A stretch of 64,000 nucleotides of DNA from Porpolomopsis calyptriformis. Taxonomy: Eukaryota > Basidiomycota > Agaricomycetes > Agaricales > Hygrophoraceae. This document shows, piece by piece, positions 45,140-55,862 of this stretch (within the stretch, counting starts at the first letter, position 1; each line of letters opens with the position of its first letter). The notes under the pieces were generated by a model that saw nothing but the letters and a program-made list of their open reading frames with translations, was not told the origin of the DNA and searched no databases. The DNA lies in the NCBI GenBank assembly GCA_951640195.1, contig OX621173.1, positions 1,529,780 through 1,593,779 on the forward strand, in the 5' to 3' direction. The position numbers and the translations under genes were made by a program.

Positions 45140-46300
45140 CTATCTGAGGGCAGCCTGCGGTCTCGTTTGGACTGCTCATTTTGTCCTTCTGCCCATAAAT
45201 CTATGGTTTCTCCAGAAGCATTGAAGGCGATACCTTGATCGTCCAGGCTGGATCTTCCGGTTTCACGGATGTCACCATTTCTCAACCTTTGGATGGCCAC
45301 TCTGTCTTTGAGTGTGAATGTGCCCAGTCTCAAGGCCACTTCATTTTCTTGTTCGAACAACCTGTTCCGGTTGTTCCTCTTCTTACTTCCATGTTGATGT
45401 TTATTGACTCGATCAGCTGTCTCTGATAGACAGAACTCATCTCATCTTCTTGTCAAGGACAGTGAAGCTCAGCTTCTGCTTGTTGCAGAAGTTTGTCTTC
45501 TTCATCCCTAGCTGGACGAATGGTTGTATCCATCTTATTTCGATGGATGTTGTCGCTATTCTTACACACCATGACCTTATTAAGGTTGTTGGCTAGCTTC
45601 ATGAATTCCTCATGACTAATTCTGCCCGTTCTCATCTAAACGAGTACATTGACCCTGTCAACTACATCAGAGAGCGTCTCACTCAATGCCTTGCAATTCT
45701 GCAGGCACTTTTCTTGTCATCTCTTATTACAGGTGACAGTCGACATCTGACTGGGTGTGGGCGATGGGTCTCATCACTCATATTGATCGTCTATTTCATT
45801 ACGCTGTAATAGATTTAACATTTGATGAATGTGTACTTGTTCATTCAGGTTTTGTGATGAGGAAGGGTTTCCTATCCTCATTTGACCCTCAGTGAGGGTT
45901 GCATCAAAGTATCAAGCATAGGGTCAATTGTCATGCTTACACGCTGACTTGTCATTGGTGACGACTCCTCTCTTTCCATAAGTTGGGAACCGCCATCGTC
46001 TAAGTTGGCATGGTGTCTTTGTTCACTCTGGGGTGAATTTACAGCCATTGCTGGCTGTCATTGGGTGTCGCTAAGGTTGTGACGTGGCACACCTGAATCA
46101 GCAATGGCGCTCGTCTGCACTATTCCTGGGTCATCGTCGTCAGGCAGTTTGCCTTGCAAGTTGCGCGCCGTTGAGGCCCACATGATTCAAGTCTTCATGT
46201 GGGTCTTCATCATTGATAGAGGCCGTGTCGTTGACAGGGAAGCTTTTTTAATCAAAGTTGATTTACACAGATATTCCACAATTTCTTGTGGATGTGCAAA
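45140..46300 (-). pseudogene. Unknown minus-strand gene fragment right of the Gypsy element
   Basis: Minus-strand text looks coding but is broken. An acidic stretch lies at about 46235-46150 (NDEDPHEDLNHVGLNGAQLA). At 45635-45140 come ISHEEFMKLANNLNKVMV, TIRPARDEEDKLLQQAEAEL, a frame slip, then NEVALRLGTFTLKDRVAIQR and DDQGIAFNASGETIDLWAEG, stopping abruptly at the LTR edge. It may join the minus-strand fragment at 32674-33296 on the other side of the Gypsy element. I do not recognise the family. Confidence 0.4.
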
Positions 46301-46492
46301 AAAGTGTAAGGGTTGGGGATAAGTTATCACACTTTGCTCAATACCAGGATATGCACAGAACCAATGTATTGGGGCAATCTGGTATAAGTGGGAGTGGGAT
46401 GTAAACTTATTGTTTACCTAAGCATAACCAGTACTTAAGGTATCCGGTACAAATATGTACAAACACAGCACGGTGGCTGTATGTAACATATC

Positions 46493-46850
46493 TGTTACAG
46501 CAGTCTAGGATTGATCGCAAGGTTTTACTTCAGGCTCTAGGTGTAGGGTTTTAAAGGGCTAGCAGACTACTAATTGGGGGTGTTAACAAAAGAAACAGAC
46601 TTATCCTAAGTCTATCTACTGCTAGCTTTATATACTAGCTAAGTATGAGTTATACTGACTATGTGTGAGTCGTAACAACTATGGATGAGTCATGTAGATA
46701 AGGAGAGTGATGGTAGACTAAATATAGATATAGCTTGGTCACCTTGTATTACTAAGCAGAGCTTAGGTGGCTAAGCAGCTATTGATGTAAACTGTCTGAT
46801 GTAAATAGGAATAGACAAGCAAAGGAAAAAGAAAAAATATATCTCTGACA
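46493..46850 (-). mobile_element. LTR-like sequence (family L1), diverged
   Basis: TGTTACAGCAG...ATATCTCTGACA, 358 bp, with the shared GGTTTTACTTC near the left end and the A-rich stretch just before the right end, as in the copy at 32320. The flanks ATATC and ATGGG do not match. Confidence 0.65.
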
Positions 46851-47430
46851 ATGGGTGAGGTTGAGAGGCAGCAAGCTGATGGAGAGGTTATTGGGAAGAA
46901 GTGCAAAGAGCGCAGGGATAAGGGGTTGCAGCGTAAAAAGAAGGTCAGGCATGATAACAACAAGCCCATCTCCTGCAAACGCACAACCAGAGCACCCAAA
47001 AGTAGGCTGCTAGTCTTGAGTTCTAATGACAAATCAGGGTAGCAACAGTGCCTGTTAATGTACAGGTGTTGCGAGAATGAAGAAAAAGGTTTAGGCAACA
47101 CACCTGAGAGTGACTGACGCCAATGATGAGTGGGAAGTAAAGTTACTTCCACTGTGCATGGGCTGCACCATGCGTGGGAGAGTCGTAGTGCAACCAACCG
47201 CTTCTATTAGCACCGAGTAGGTCACCAAAGCTTACAAGTAGCTACTACAAAAATCAGTCAAGTTCACAAAAAGATATTGCACCTTTATTGCAGGAGGCCC
47301 TACTGAGGCTGTATCACCTTGAACTAGAGGTGACTACTGAATGCGTCATCCCCTCTACTTAGAAGGCTCATGTGGGAATCACAGGTGCGGCCTTTACCGG
47401 GCTGACATTGTTTTTGCACTTTTGCTGATG
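46851..47430. other. Region without a clear gene
   Basis: A short Lys/Arg-rich frame (46851-47042, KKCKERRDKGLQRKKKVRHD) directly follows the LTR-like sequence and could be a gene scrap. Nothing else is supportable. Confidence 0.4.
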
Positions 47431-47470
47431 ACTAGTCACAAGGTTTCCTATGTTGTTCCGACAACGAGAT
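47431..47470 (+). repeat. 40-bp direct repeat, left of F-box copy B
   Basis: ACTAGTCACAAGGTTTCCTA followed by TGTTGTTCCGACAACGAGAT. It is identical to 49616-49655. The F-box unit lies between the two. Confidence 0.95.
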
Positions 47471-47473
47471 CGC

Positions 47474-49447
47474 TCAACAAACGCTACCCACTCCGAGGCA
47501 GGGTGGATAGAATGAGGTTAACCAAACGAGGGGAGTGGAGTGTAGAGAAAGCAGGGCGGAAAGTGTCTGATCGACCATCAAAGTTCAAGTTCAAAGTTGA
47601 TGTGTGGGAGTTGCCAGTCGCTGTGAGAAATCATCGGTTGCTCATCACTGCTACATCTCTCCCCAGGCAGCAGAGGTGCTTGTCACGAAGACGTCCAACA
47701 TCAAAGGCGCCAGTACTGGTGTGTCCATTAGGTGATATTTAACTTGAGCATTAGTGATCGTTACTCTAGGAGGGATCATCTTTGGCAGCGAATCAGGTTA
47801 CGAAAGCTAGTTCATAAAGGCCCTTTCGTCCGGATCCCCCAACATATTCTCAAGACGTATCTTTCGGAAATGGCGATTTCTGATAAGCCTGAAGATCTAA
47901 AGACAATTGGACAAGTAACCTCATCGACTTCCCCTCTTCTTCATATTGAACTCAATGATGACCAGGCAGGTCTGCAAGATCAACTCAAACCAGATAACTG
48001 CGAAACGACCCCTAACATATCCCACTCTGCTCTCCTTCCTTTTGAATTGTGTCAGGCTATTATCGATAACCTCAGTGATGACCTGTCTGCCCTGCGTGCT
48101 TGCAGCTTGACCTGTGGAGCTTTTCTACCTGCCAGCAGACGTCACCTTTTTCATAGTGTTCGCCTTAAGGATAACGAAGAGGCTCTACGCTTCCTTGTTA
48201 AAATATGTTCCACAGATTCGCCAACCAGTCCCTGCACATACGTCCGCAAACTGACCATGTTTCAAGAGGAAGGTCCCTGGTGGATGCCTCAAGTTAGGAA
48301 CGAAACACTACCTTTCCTTGCGATGTGCCTGCCAAACGTCACTTCGCTCGAGCTTTACCATTTTTATTGGATGCTCCTTGCCAATGACGCGCAGGTGAAG
48401 ATATTATTGGGCTTCCAAAAGGTCCAGCACTTGATGCTGCAGGGTTTCTTCCAGACATCACGACAAGCGAACAAATTCATTTCGTCATTTCCATTGCTGA
48501 CGACACTTGACTTATGGGATGTGGAATGGGAACCAGACAGCGGACCACTAATTCCTCTTCCCCGGGGTTTGAAATCCATTCACTTGAACTCCAACGAATC
48601 CCATTTTTTCAATCAGCTTCTGCGCCTCGAGTCACCTCCTGCCGTATCCGCCCTTTACTTCAAACGGCTTGATACAACGTACCGCCAAGCAGTGGGTGAA
48701 CTGCTCAAGACACTAGGTTCGCATCTTGAGCATCTCCAACTAAATGAATACTATGACGCCCTCTCAACAGGCAAGTTTGATCACACCTGTGGTTTGTCTG
48801 ACTGGTTTAATCGGTTTCACAGCTGTCCGCGCAAATCTCATCAACCTTGCATACAACACCAATCTTCGTTTGATTCGCCTCAACCTCAGATGGGCTAGGG
48901 TGATTTACCCTTCCACTTTGGATTGGGTGCCCACGTTATTCTCTGAGATCACCTCACATCATATGGAAGATGTTCACCTCTCATTGCCCCAAAGCGGTGT
49001 CGATTTGGAGGTCTTTTTGGCTTCATTAGAACACGTTTTCGCTCAACAACACTGGTCCAACCTTCGGCGGCTTGAAATAACAGCTTACAAGTCTACGATA
49101 CCAGAAGCCTCCAAATCCTTGGGGGCTTACATGCCCATACTTGACAGCCGTGGTGTTGACCTCGTTACAACTCGATTTTGACGATCCCTCGGTTCTTTCA
49201 GACGATTCAGGCCAGATTGACTAGCCAGTGTAATATTATTTGGTCACAGTACATTCGCTTATCTGCGACAATGGCTTCACAAATGCTACCCACTCCGAGG
49301 AAGGGTGGACAGATTGTGGTTAGCCAAGCAAGCGGAGTGTAGAGAAAGTGGGATGGAAAGTGTCTGATTATTATACTATGTGTGACCTAGTATGAGGGAC
49401 CAAACTCAAACTCGACAACTTTTAGTTTTTGTCCAGTTTGGTCCCTA
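47474..49447 (+). repeat. Segmental duplicate, copy B (F-box unit)
   Basis: Near-identical to 23345-25313, including the leader (CGAGGCAGGGTGGATAGAAT), F-box gene, trailing repeat and the TATGAGGGACC hairpin. Similarity stops at GGTCCCTA (49447). Confidence 0.88.
47870..49181 (+). CDS. F-box protein with leucine-rich C-terminus (copy 4)
   Basis: Exons 47870-48770 and 48823-49181, with a GC-AG intron (GCAAGT...CACAG, 52 nt), give 419 residues starting MAISDKPEDLKTIGQV. The upstream ATG of copy 3 (23726) is ACG here, while the TAG that closes the frame upstream of copy 3 (23701-23703) is CGG here. The frame is therefore open back to 47732, but that extension is untranslated-like in the sister copy. 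F-box LLPFELCQAIIDNLSDDLSA followed by RACSLTCGAFL. LRR-like segments are as in copy 3, with replacements concentrated in the loops (GPWWMPQVRNE against CWWMPKVRNE). Predicted SCF receptor, target unknown. Confidence 0.8.
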
Positions 49448-49615
49448 GGTGGCAACACTAGTTTGGAGACAACACATAGGCTTTGCTGATCTTACTCTTT
49501 TATGTAACTCCCTTTACTCTGGTCTGGAAATTTGCAAATACCATTATGACATCTCATTTGGCGTGGTCGTTCACTGAATTTTGACCTGCTGACCAGTCAA
49601 GTAAAGGCCCGAAAT

Positions 49616-49655
49616 ACTAGTCACAAGGTTTCCTATGTTGTTCCGACAACGAGAT
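49616..49655 (+). repeat. 40-bp direct repeat, right of F-box copy B
   Basis: Identical to 47431-47470. On this side it runs straight into the SDR pseudogene. Confidence 0.95.
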
Positions 49656-50520
49656 GGCTTTGACCAGGAATTATCAAAATTCTTCAGTCACGGATGGGCC
49701 GCCCGGAGCTCCGCTACGATTTCTGAGTCTCGCGCATCTTCCAAAGGTTCTCCTAACCACCCTGGATATAACCTGCCATATACCTTTCGGGATGTTGGCG
49801 GATTACAGGGTACGTGGCGGTGATGACTAAATTATATGAGCCCTTATCCCAAGGATTGAAGAGGTGCACAGTAATTATGCCCAAGGCTTTGCTCCCGTCC
49901 TCGAGGTGTTAACAGCGGCGGGATGCACGGCAACGATGACGATTGGAACACCGTCTGTATTTAGAAGTCTCTGTAGATCACTGGTCCAGAGAAATCTGCA
50001 TACTTGGACAGGGCTATAAGAGTGAATTGATACATGCAACCGTCAATAGCTACCCCAATAATGATGCAAAGCTTACAATACTGTGACAAATGAGGCAACC
50101 AAGCGTCGGTCATTTCGCGATTGAAGTCCTCTATACTCTTGAAACGAGTACCTTTAGCAACGAAATAACGTCCATATGAGGCAACCTGAGTCTGGACATA
50201 TGAATAACAGAAGGCGGGTGAATGCGATGTGTGCAATACGGCAGTGAGAATGCTGGCATTAACGATCCGAACATCAGAGCCTGGCTCTTCGGTAGTTTTA
50301 TTGAGCAGAGGAAGATGTTGAGTAGCGATGGAGAACCGGCGCGAGCCATCTTGCGAAAGAGACGTGCTCGACAATGTTCATATCGATCACGGCTACCTGG
50401 AGATTTCAGTTAACGCTAAACAGACCGGCTGTATTCACATACCGTCATTGTTTTTTTCATAAGGAGAATGCAGGCTAACGACAAATCGCGGCATCAGCGA
50501 ATACGTTCAATCAAGATGGT
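49640..50520 (-). pseudogene. Short-chain dehydrogenase/reductase (SDR) pseudogene
   Basis: Minus-strand pieces keep the SDR order. A degenerate LNVFADAAIC (LxVLxNNAG-like) lies near 50500, then IDMNIVEHVSFA, then LPLLNKTTEEPGSDVRIVNA (about 50300, the PLL..T....SDVRIVNVSS region). After these come KGTRFKSIEDFNREMTDAWL (about 50150), VPIVIVAVHPAAVNT (about 49930), and LGEPLEDARDSEIVAELRA near the end. The Ser-Tyr-Lys catalytic region is not recognisable, frames shift several times and stops interrupt it. The N-terminal nucleotide-binding TGxxxGxG is missing. It would have been an NAD(P)-dependent oxidoreductase. The 40-bp repeat overlaps its 3' end. Confidence 0.68.
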
Positions 50521-50933
50521 AGATCTACACCACAGCATTATGAGCATTGTGTGTTAGCTAGTTGGGAAAGAACGAACTGGGAATATCAAGCCTCTTCAGA
50601 GGCTTGATACGAGGTTCACTTAGACGTCCGAGTCTTGTTGTCTCTTCCTGGGTGGCACCATTGTGCATTCATTCTGCTCGTGACTTGCCGTCGTTATCTT
50701 GATAGTCTTTGTGATGTCCTTGGCCAATGCCGTTCCTCTGATGAGTGATGCGATTGATTCGAGTGATCTGAACGTATCCGAGTGCCAAAAAAGGATATTT
50801 TATTATTATTATTGAAAGTGTGTATGCAGAAATCCCGCTCGCTACTTATGCTCTGAATATTCGCCGTAGCAGCCACCCCGCTGATATTCCCCCCTCCCCA
50901 GGTTCTAGTGTTTTGTCTAGAGGGCCGCTAGCA

Positions 50934-53900
50934 ATGCCAAGCGATGCCAACCACTGCTCTTTCGTTCTCTTGGCCGAGTTCGATATTGATCGAGGTGCAA
51001 TGTTGACCTATCAATTTCCTCAACCGTTGGGTACAGACGAATTGTATGCCCTCATTGTCTCGTATTCTTAATTTCTCACTCAGCCTTTGCATTTTCTTAG
51101 ACTTCTCGCAAACCTCATGCTTCCGGATGGTGCAGAAAAGCAGCTGGAAGACTGGACTATCTTCTTTCTCAACCAGACGCCCTTCAACACTATATCACCT
51201 GTTCTCGCATTGGAGACACCCGAACCGAACGGGCGCGAAGGCCATGGAGATGAGGAGCAGTCCGAACTGTTATATGTTTTGAATCTTGTTCGGACTAAAC
51301 ATGACAAGACCGTGAGGAGGTAAGTGCAAATTCTTGTTATAAAAGCTCTCTGTTCTCTCACTACCATTTCTTCGTGCCTGCCCTATAGAGGAGCCGTGGT
51401 AAAGGCTATGGCGATATGCACGCGACACCCCTTTATTCAAATATTCAAGGTGTGTGGCAACCAGCGTCGCCTCTGCTGAATTTGTTACCCCCTGCTCACA
51501 TCTTGCCTGTTTTCTTCAGCCCATCTTGTTGATGGCACTAGATGACTACTTCTCAGACCCCTCTCAAGACTGTCTTGCCCGACTGTTTGATGCGATAAAC
51601 GCAATGGACCTTACCTCTGCCCCAGTTCTAACGCGCAACGAGAAAGTCGTTATGCGCTGTTCAGATCGGAAAGACATCTTCGCGGAGAAATTTCTTTATC
51701 AAAAAGGATCCGGCGATCATCACCAATCCAGTACGAACTTGACCACTCCGTACAGACCGCATCACCGTGTGACGGGTTCGGGTGAGTCGAATACTAGTTT
51801 TGAGGAAGGAATTTTGATGCGCTATCGGGACCGTGAGCAAAATGCTCCTCGAGACCCCGATGGACGGCCACAATCAAACCTCAGAGGGCGCGAGCGTGCA
51901 GGGACCGAGAGTAGTCAATCTACTAATTCTCAACACCACCACAGTCAGGCTCACAGCTCGAACCAGTCTCATTCACCATCAGAATCGTCGTTCACCCTAG
52001 GCGGGAGCGCTGTGTGGGTGGATGAGGACGGTGGCGTTGAAACTCAACCTACCGTAGGCAATGCACCAAGTTCTGCCGTTCCTTCCTCGAGCAGCAGCAC
52101 CTTGGCAGCAAGTCGTGGGCGGAGATCGACTGATGCTTCATCTGCTTCTTCCAATTTCGGAACAGCTATCGCAACACCTCCCTACGACCACCAGTTACGC
52201 TCTGGCGTGGCAAAAGATACCCACTTTTATCATACGTTGATTGCTTATAAAGAGCATCAATTGCCTATCAAAATGCCCCTGTCGACATTCCCCGAAGAAG
52301 TGGGCGACGTGAGGAATTGCTGATTAACCAACGAAACCTATGTCTGACACTCATTGCTCTCTAGTATTCCCTGATCACGTTGATTCAGGCGTTCCCTTCA
52401 GCCCAGCAGGTTTCGGGGCCCCTGCATCCACATATTCACACCAACGGAACGCTTACACACCCCATCATCATCTTATTCAATGCACTCGTGAGTGGTAAGC
52501 GGATTATTTTCCTAGGTCACAATCGGCCTGCGGGACAAGTTTCCCATTATGTATTGTCTGCCTGTGCACTTGGGTCCGGGTGTGGGGTCGTTTTAAGAGG
52601 TTTCATCGAGAGAACATTCCCATATGCGACTCTGACGAACAGGGACGAATGGGAGTCTGTGTGAGTTGACTATTTGTTTTTTTTCGATGCCTGACAGCAC
52701 TGAGATGCGCACATTATTGCAATGTTTGGTTCTACTCATGGACAGTCCCGCTTATATCGCCGGAGTCACGAATCCGATATTCGAATCTTCCGGCTCGTGG
52801 GACCTTTTGTTTGACGTCAGCAATGGACGAGTGATCGTGTCCAAAGAAATTGGGAATAGGTTCCCGCCAAGTTCGACATCTAGCCATTCAGGCCTGCCCA
52901 TCTTACCACGCGGAGGGCTGCTCAAGGCTGAGAGCTCATTAAGCAGTGAAGACGATATTGGACGCATGCCAAGCAGAGAAGGCAAGGATACCGGACAAAA
53001 GAGTGATATTGTTGCGAGGAACGATTGTCCAGACAACTTGTTTATGGAAGACGTCAGTTCTCGTTCTCTGAAACGATAGACGCTCGGCCGAAGAATCCTG
53101 TACTGATATAAAAAATAACTTTGGGCAGGTATTGACAGCGATCTCATATCACTTTGGAGAAAGCTTGGTACGGTCTCGATTTATGGAATACGTCACGCGA
53201 TTCGTGCGCCTAGCGGCACGTTATGAGGAGGCCACATATGGTTCGACTAAACTGAGCTATCCGAGCGTATCCTTCTCATACGGTTCCCCAAACACTCCAC
53301 CCCAGCTTGGCAGTGGAATTCTTTTCAGCGATGAGACGACTGGATTGAGAGAGTTATCCACGAATGCCAGTCGCATTGAAGGATGGCGGAAGACTAACAG
53401 TTATAAATATTGCCTAAGGGTATGTGGCTCGTTGAACCTTCCCTGATCATATTTTCTGACGAGCCAGTTCGATCACTGCCATGTACAGGATTTCGCGAAA
53501 TGTCAGGCTACAAAGTCTATCCGGGGTGTTGATATTCTTCACCAGCTCTTCCGCTTGAGGCATACGAAAAACATGCCCGACGCTGAAGTGGACTTGATCA
53601 TGCGAGTGATTGCAGAGAATCTCCAGTCGTATGACCAAGTAGTCGAGGCAAGTTTTTCTTTTTTCCTTTTTTTACCTCCCATATATAAAAGGTGATGGAC
53701 AGCTCCTGGCGTATCTGACACCGCTGGGCGGTGGACTCCTTGCTCTCAGCTTTGGACTCTTCCATCAGCAGGAGACCATTCGGGAACTGACTGTGGACAT
53801 CTTCAATGAACTCCGTGCATACCCGGTACGGTGTCTCCATCATGCTCCTAGTGGCGGTGCTAAAGTGTGGTGATTAGGTCGGTGTGCTGTTCTTGCAAGG

Positions 53901-53958
53901 CCTCAACCACTTCCAACGTTACGCGTATGTAAGGCAGGCCCACGTCCGAGAGCAATGA
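50934..53958 (+). CDS. AFI1: AFI1/MesA-like Arf3-interacting polarity protein (DENN-related, SPA domain)
   Basis: Ten exons (50934-51043, 51101-51319, 51389-51449, 51520-52308, 52365-52660, 52746-53052, 53129-53419, 53489-53647, 53703-53825, 53878-53958) total 2436 nt, or 811 residues. The N-terminus, NHCSFVLLAEFDIDRGAML then TYQFPQPLGTDE, is the Afi1 docking domain for Arf3. After a Ser/Gln/His-rich disordered insert (about residues 165-310) comes the SPA (stabilisation of polarity axis) core: HPIIILFNALVSGKRIIFLG, VLSACALGSGCG, FPYATLTNRDEWESVPAYIA and GVTNPIFESSGSWDLLFDV. The C-terminus has ISYHFGESLVRSRFMEYVTR and LAYLTPLGGGLLALSF. Known homologs recruit polarity factors at growing tips. 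Intron 8 is GC-AG. An upstream in-frame ATG at 50820 would add 38 residues. Confidence 0.88.
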
Positions 53959-54490
53959 GCGGCAAGGATCAGCAACAGCATCTCCAACCGCCTCCTTTTA
54001 TATCAGACACCTCCAGACCGTAGTGATTCAAGTTTGGGCCTGAGAGGATAGGTTATATTGGTTCTGTCACCTTTCACTCTTTCCAAAGTGTCAACCACAC
54101 TGGTAATATGCATATACCGTGCTTTTATTCTTTGCATAGCCTTACACCGCCACACATCCAGTCTTTTTTCACGTCGCCTAAGTAGCGTTGCATATCAAGC
54201 GCCCACATATCAGTCAGACCAAGCAAAAATACACCTCCCCCCCCCCTCTCATTCAAAACCATCACAACACAGGTTTACGGTTTGAGGCAGAGGCCAATGG
54301 GCTGTGCAATCTTCGAATGGTGGAATTGAATTCCGAGGAAGACATGACAGAGCGAATGGTTGCATGACGCGGCTGCGTCCGGCGCCTGAAAGGAAAGGTA
54401 TAAAATGACTCGGACTCGAGTGGTTCGTGCTTTGCCAAACCATCAACCCCCCCTCATCCCAACCCACCTTATCAATTCGCGATTTCTCAA

Positions 54491-54982
54491 ATGAACCGCT
54501 CTGAATCTGACACTCGCAAGCCAGAGCAGGAGATACCCGAGCCTGCTCAGCTCAGGTGAGTGGCCGACTGTGACACACCGAACGCTTGGCTGACTTCCAC
54601 GCCCCCATCCGCAGCGATCCCAAGCAGCAGCAAGATGACAAGTCCGAGCAGAAGACGGAGCCTGCTCAACCCTGGTAAATGTCGCATAATGTATATACAT
54701 ACGAGTTAAATCTTGATCAATCGACCCTCAATCGCAGCATCGAGGGAATGAAGCCGGGCCCTCATTGGTGATTCACTTTTTATTATCGATGTTTTACTCT
54801 TTAACTCATGTCTGAGCGCAGCACCGATCAGTCTCCAGCAAGCGAAGTCAAGGCTGATGAGAAGGAGCTGCCTGAATCGTATGCATCGCTTTCTCATCGA
54901 TTCATTATAGCCTTCTTCTCTGACTCTGGGTTTTCCTAGGACTGCCGCTGCCACTGATACCACAGAGTCAGCGTTCAAATAA
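54491..54982 (+). CDS. Micro-exon gene 1, small hydrophilic repeat-like protein
   Basis: Five exons of 65, 60, 30, 57 and 43 nt (54491-54555, 54615-54674, 54738-54767, 54822-54878, 54940-54982) all join in phase 2 with GT-AG borders and give 84 residues: MNRSESDTRKPEQ at the start, EIPEPAQLS and KTEPAQPC at successive exon ends, then SPASEVKADEKELPES and a stop after TTESAFK. The inner exons are multiples of three, so each can be skipped without changing the frame. The protein is charged, Pro/Glu/Lys-rich, with no signal peptide. I do not recognise the family. The regular phase and length argue for a real gene. A CAACCCCCCCTC tract and a TATAAAATG at about 54400 could be its promoter. Confidence 0.6.
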
Positions 54983-55025
54983 CAATACAATAACGTCGTT
55001 GTCATCTGACTTTGAGGTCATCTAG

Positions 55026-55289
55026 ATCATGCCCCGGCAAACACTCTGCCTCTGTCGCGTCGTGAGTCCATCCCGTTACCGTCTATTTTTTGCTCCTTTG
55101 CCAATTCCGGACACCCGTTTTCAGGACCCTCCTCCAAAAATTGGGCTTTGGGTTCGTCTCCTGACCGCCATGCATGTGTGCTTCCTTTCTAACTCTTGTT
55201 TTTTGTTTTGTTTTCCTCATAGGGGACTCAGGCCGAGGGGAAGGCAAACCAAGCCTGTCGCGACTGGTGGTGGGTCTCGCCCCAAGTAG
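55026..55289 (+). CDS. Micro-exon gene-like exons 2 (fragment or 3' part of the same gene)
   Basis: Exons 55026-55061, 55125-55151 and 55223-55289 fit together in phase 2 and encode SCPGKHSASVAS, TLLQKLGFG, then GLRPRGRQTKPVATGGGSRP and Lys-stop. The last exon resembles the final exons of the gene at 58469 (GLGGRQTKPVVKGK). An ATG at 55029 exists in another phase, so either this is an independent gene or a downstream part of gene 1 after a stop. Exact structure is uncertain. Confidence 0.4.
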   Translation: MMPRQTLCLCRVVSPSRYRLFFAPLPIPDTRFQDPPPKIGLWVRLLTAMHVCFLSNSCFLFCFPHRGLRPRGRQTKPVATGGGSRPK

Positions 55290-55862
55290 ACACTATGCGG
55301 TGTCCCCTGTTTATTGTACTATATACCCCGTAGCGAAGTGGCTCTTATGTACTGAACAGTGTTATTTTTTGCGTTGGTGATATACCCCACACCATTTTCG
55401 TCATCAAATCCCCGATTTTGACAAGGTCTATCTCGGTCCAACTAGACCGCTAACGTTCTAAAAAGTTCAAGTCTGTGCAATTGGACCTAACGAGTGATCT
55501 TCAACCAGGAAGTTCTGTAGCTCAACCAAAAATATTTATACTCCAAGAGCCAGGTATACAATATTTTACAGTAAGAAAACAACCATATGTTACTGCCATT
55601 GTCCCAAGGGTAAGTGTAGTTTTACCATGTATCATGAAAGCGCCGTTGAAATTCAGTCAGTCCTCCGGTAGCGGGCGGAGGTATAAGGGAAGCCTTGAGG
55701 TGATTGCGTTAGCAATCACCTCTGAACTCACAAAATGCCAGCCGATCGATGGCACGGGGAAGGGCGAGCCCTCTCGTCGGCATTGGCGTGATGAAAGTTA
55801 ATTATCGTAGTGACCAGGTCCGCTCCCATTATTGTCCAGAGCCGCCACGCAGGCCTACTTTT
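55290..55862. other. Intergenic region, no supported gene
   Basis: Contains a plus-strand open frame (55475-55801) without motifs. It lies between the micro-exon cluster and the 3' end of the first WW-membrane gene. Confidence 0.5.

Noticed and set aside
32320..46850. A single large element bounded by the LTRs at 32320 and 46493
   Set aside because: Both are in the same orientation, but they differ too much from each other and the content between them is a mixture of unrelated elements with their own borders.
55475..55801. 108-codon plus-strand frame
   Set aside because: No recognised motif, atypical composition, and no splice or start context that stands out.
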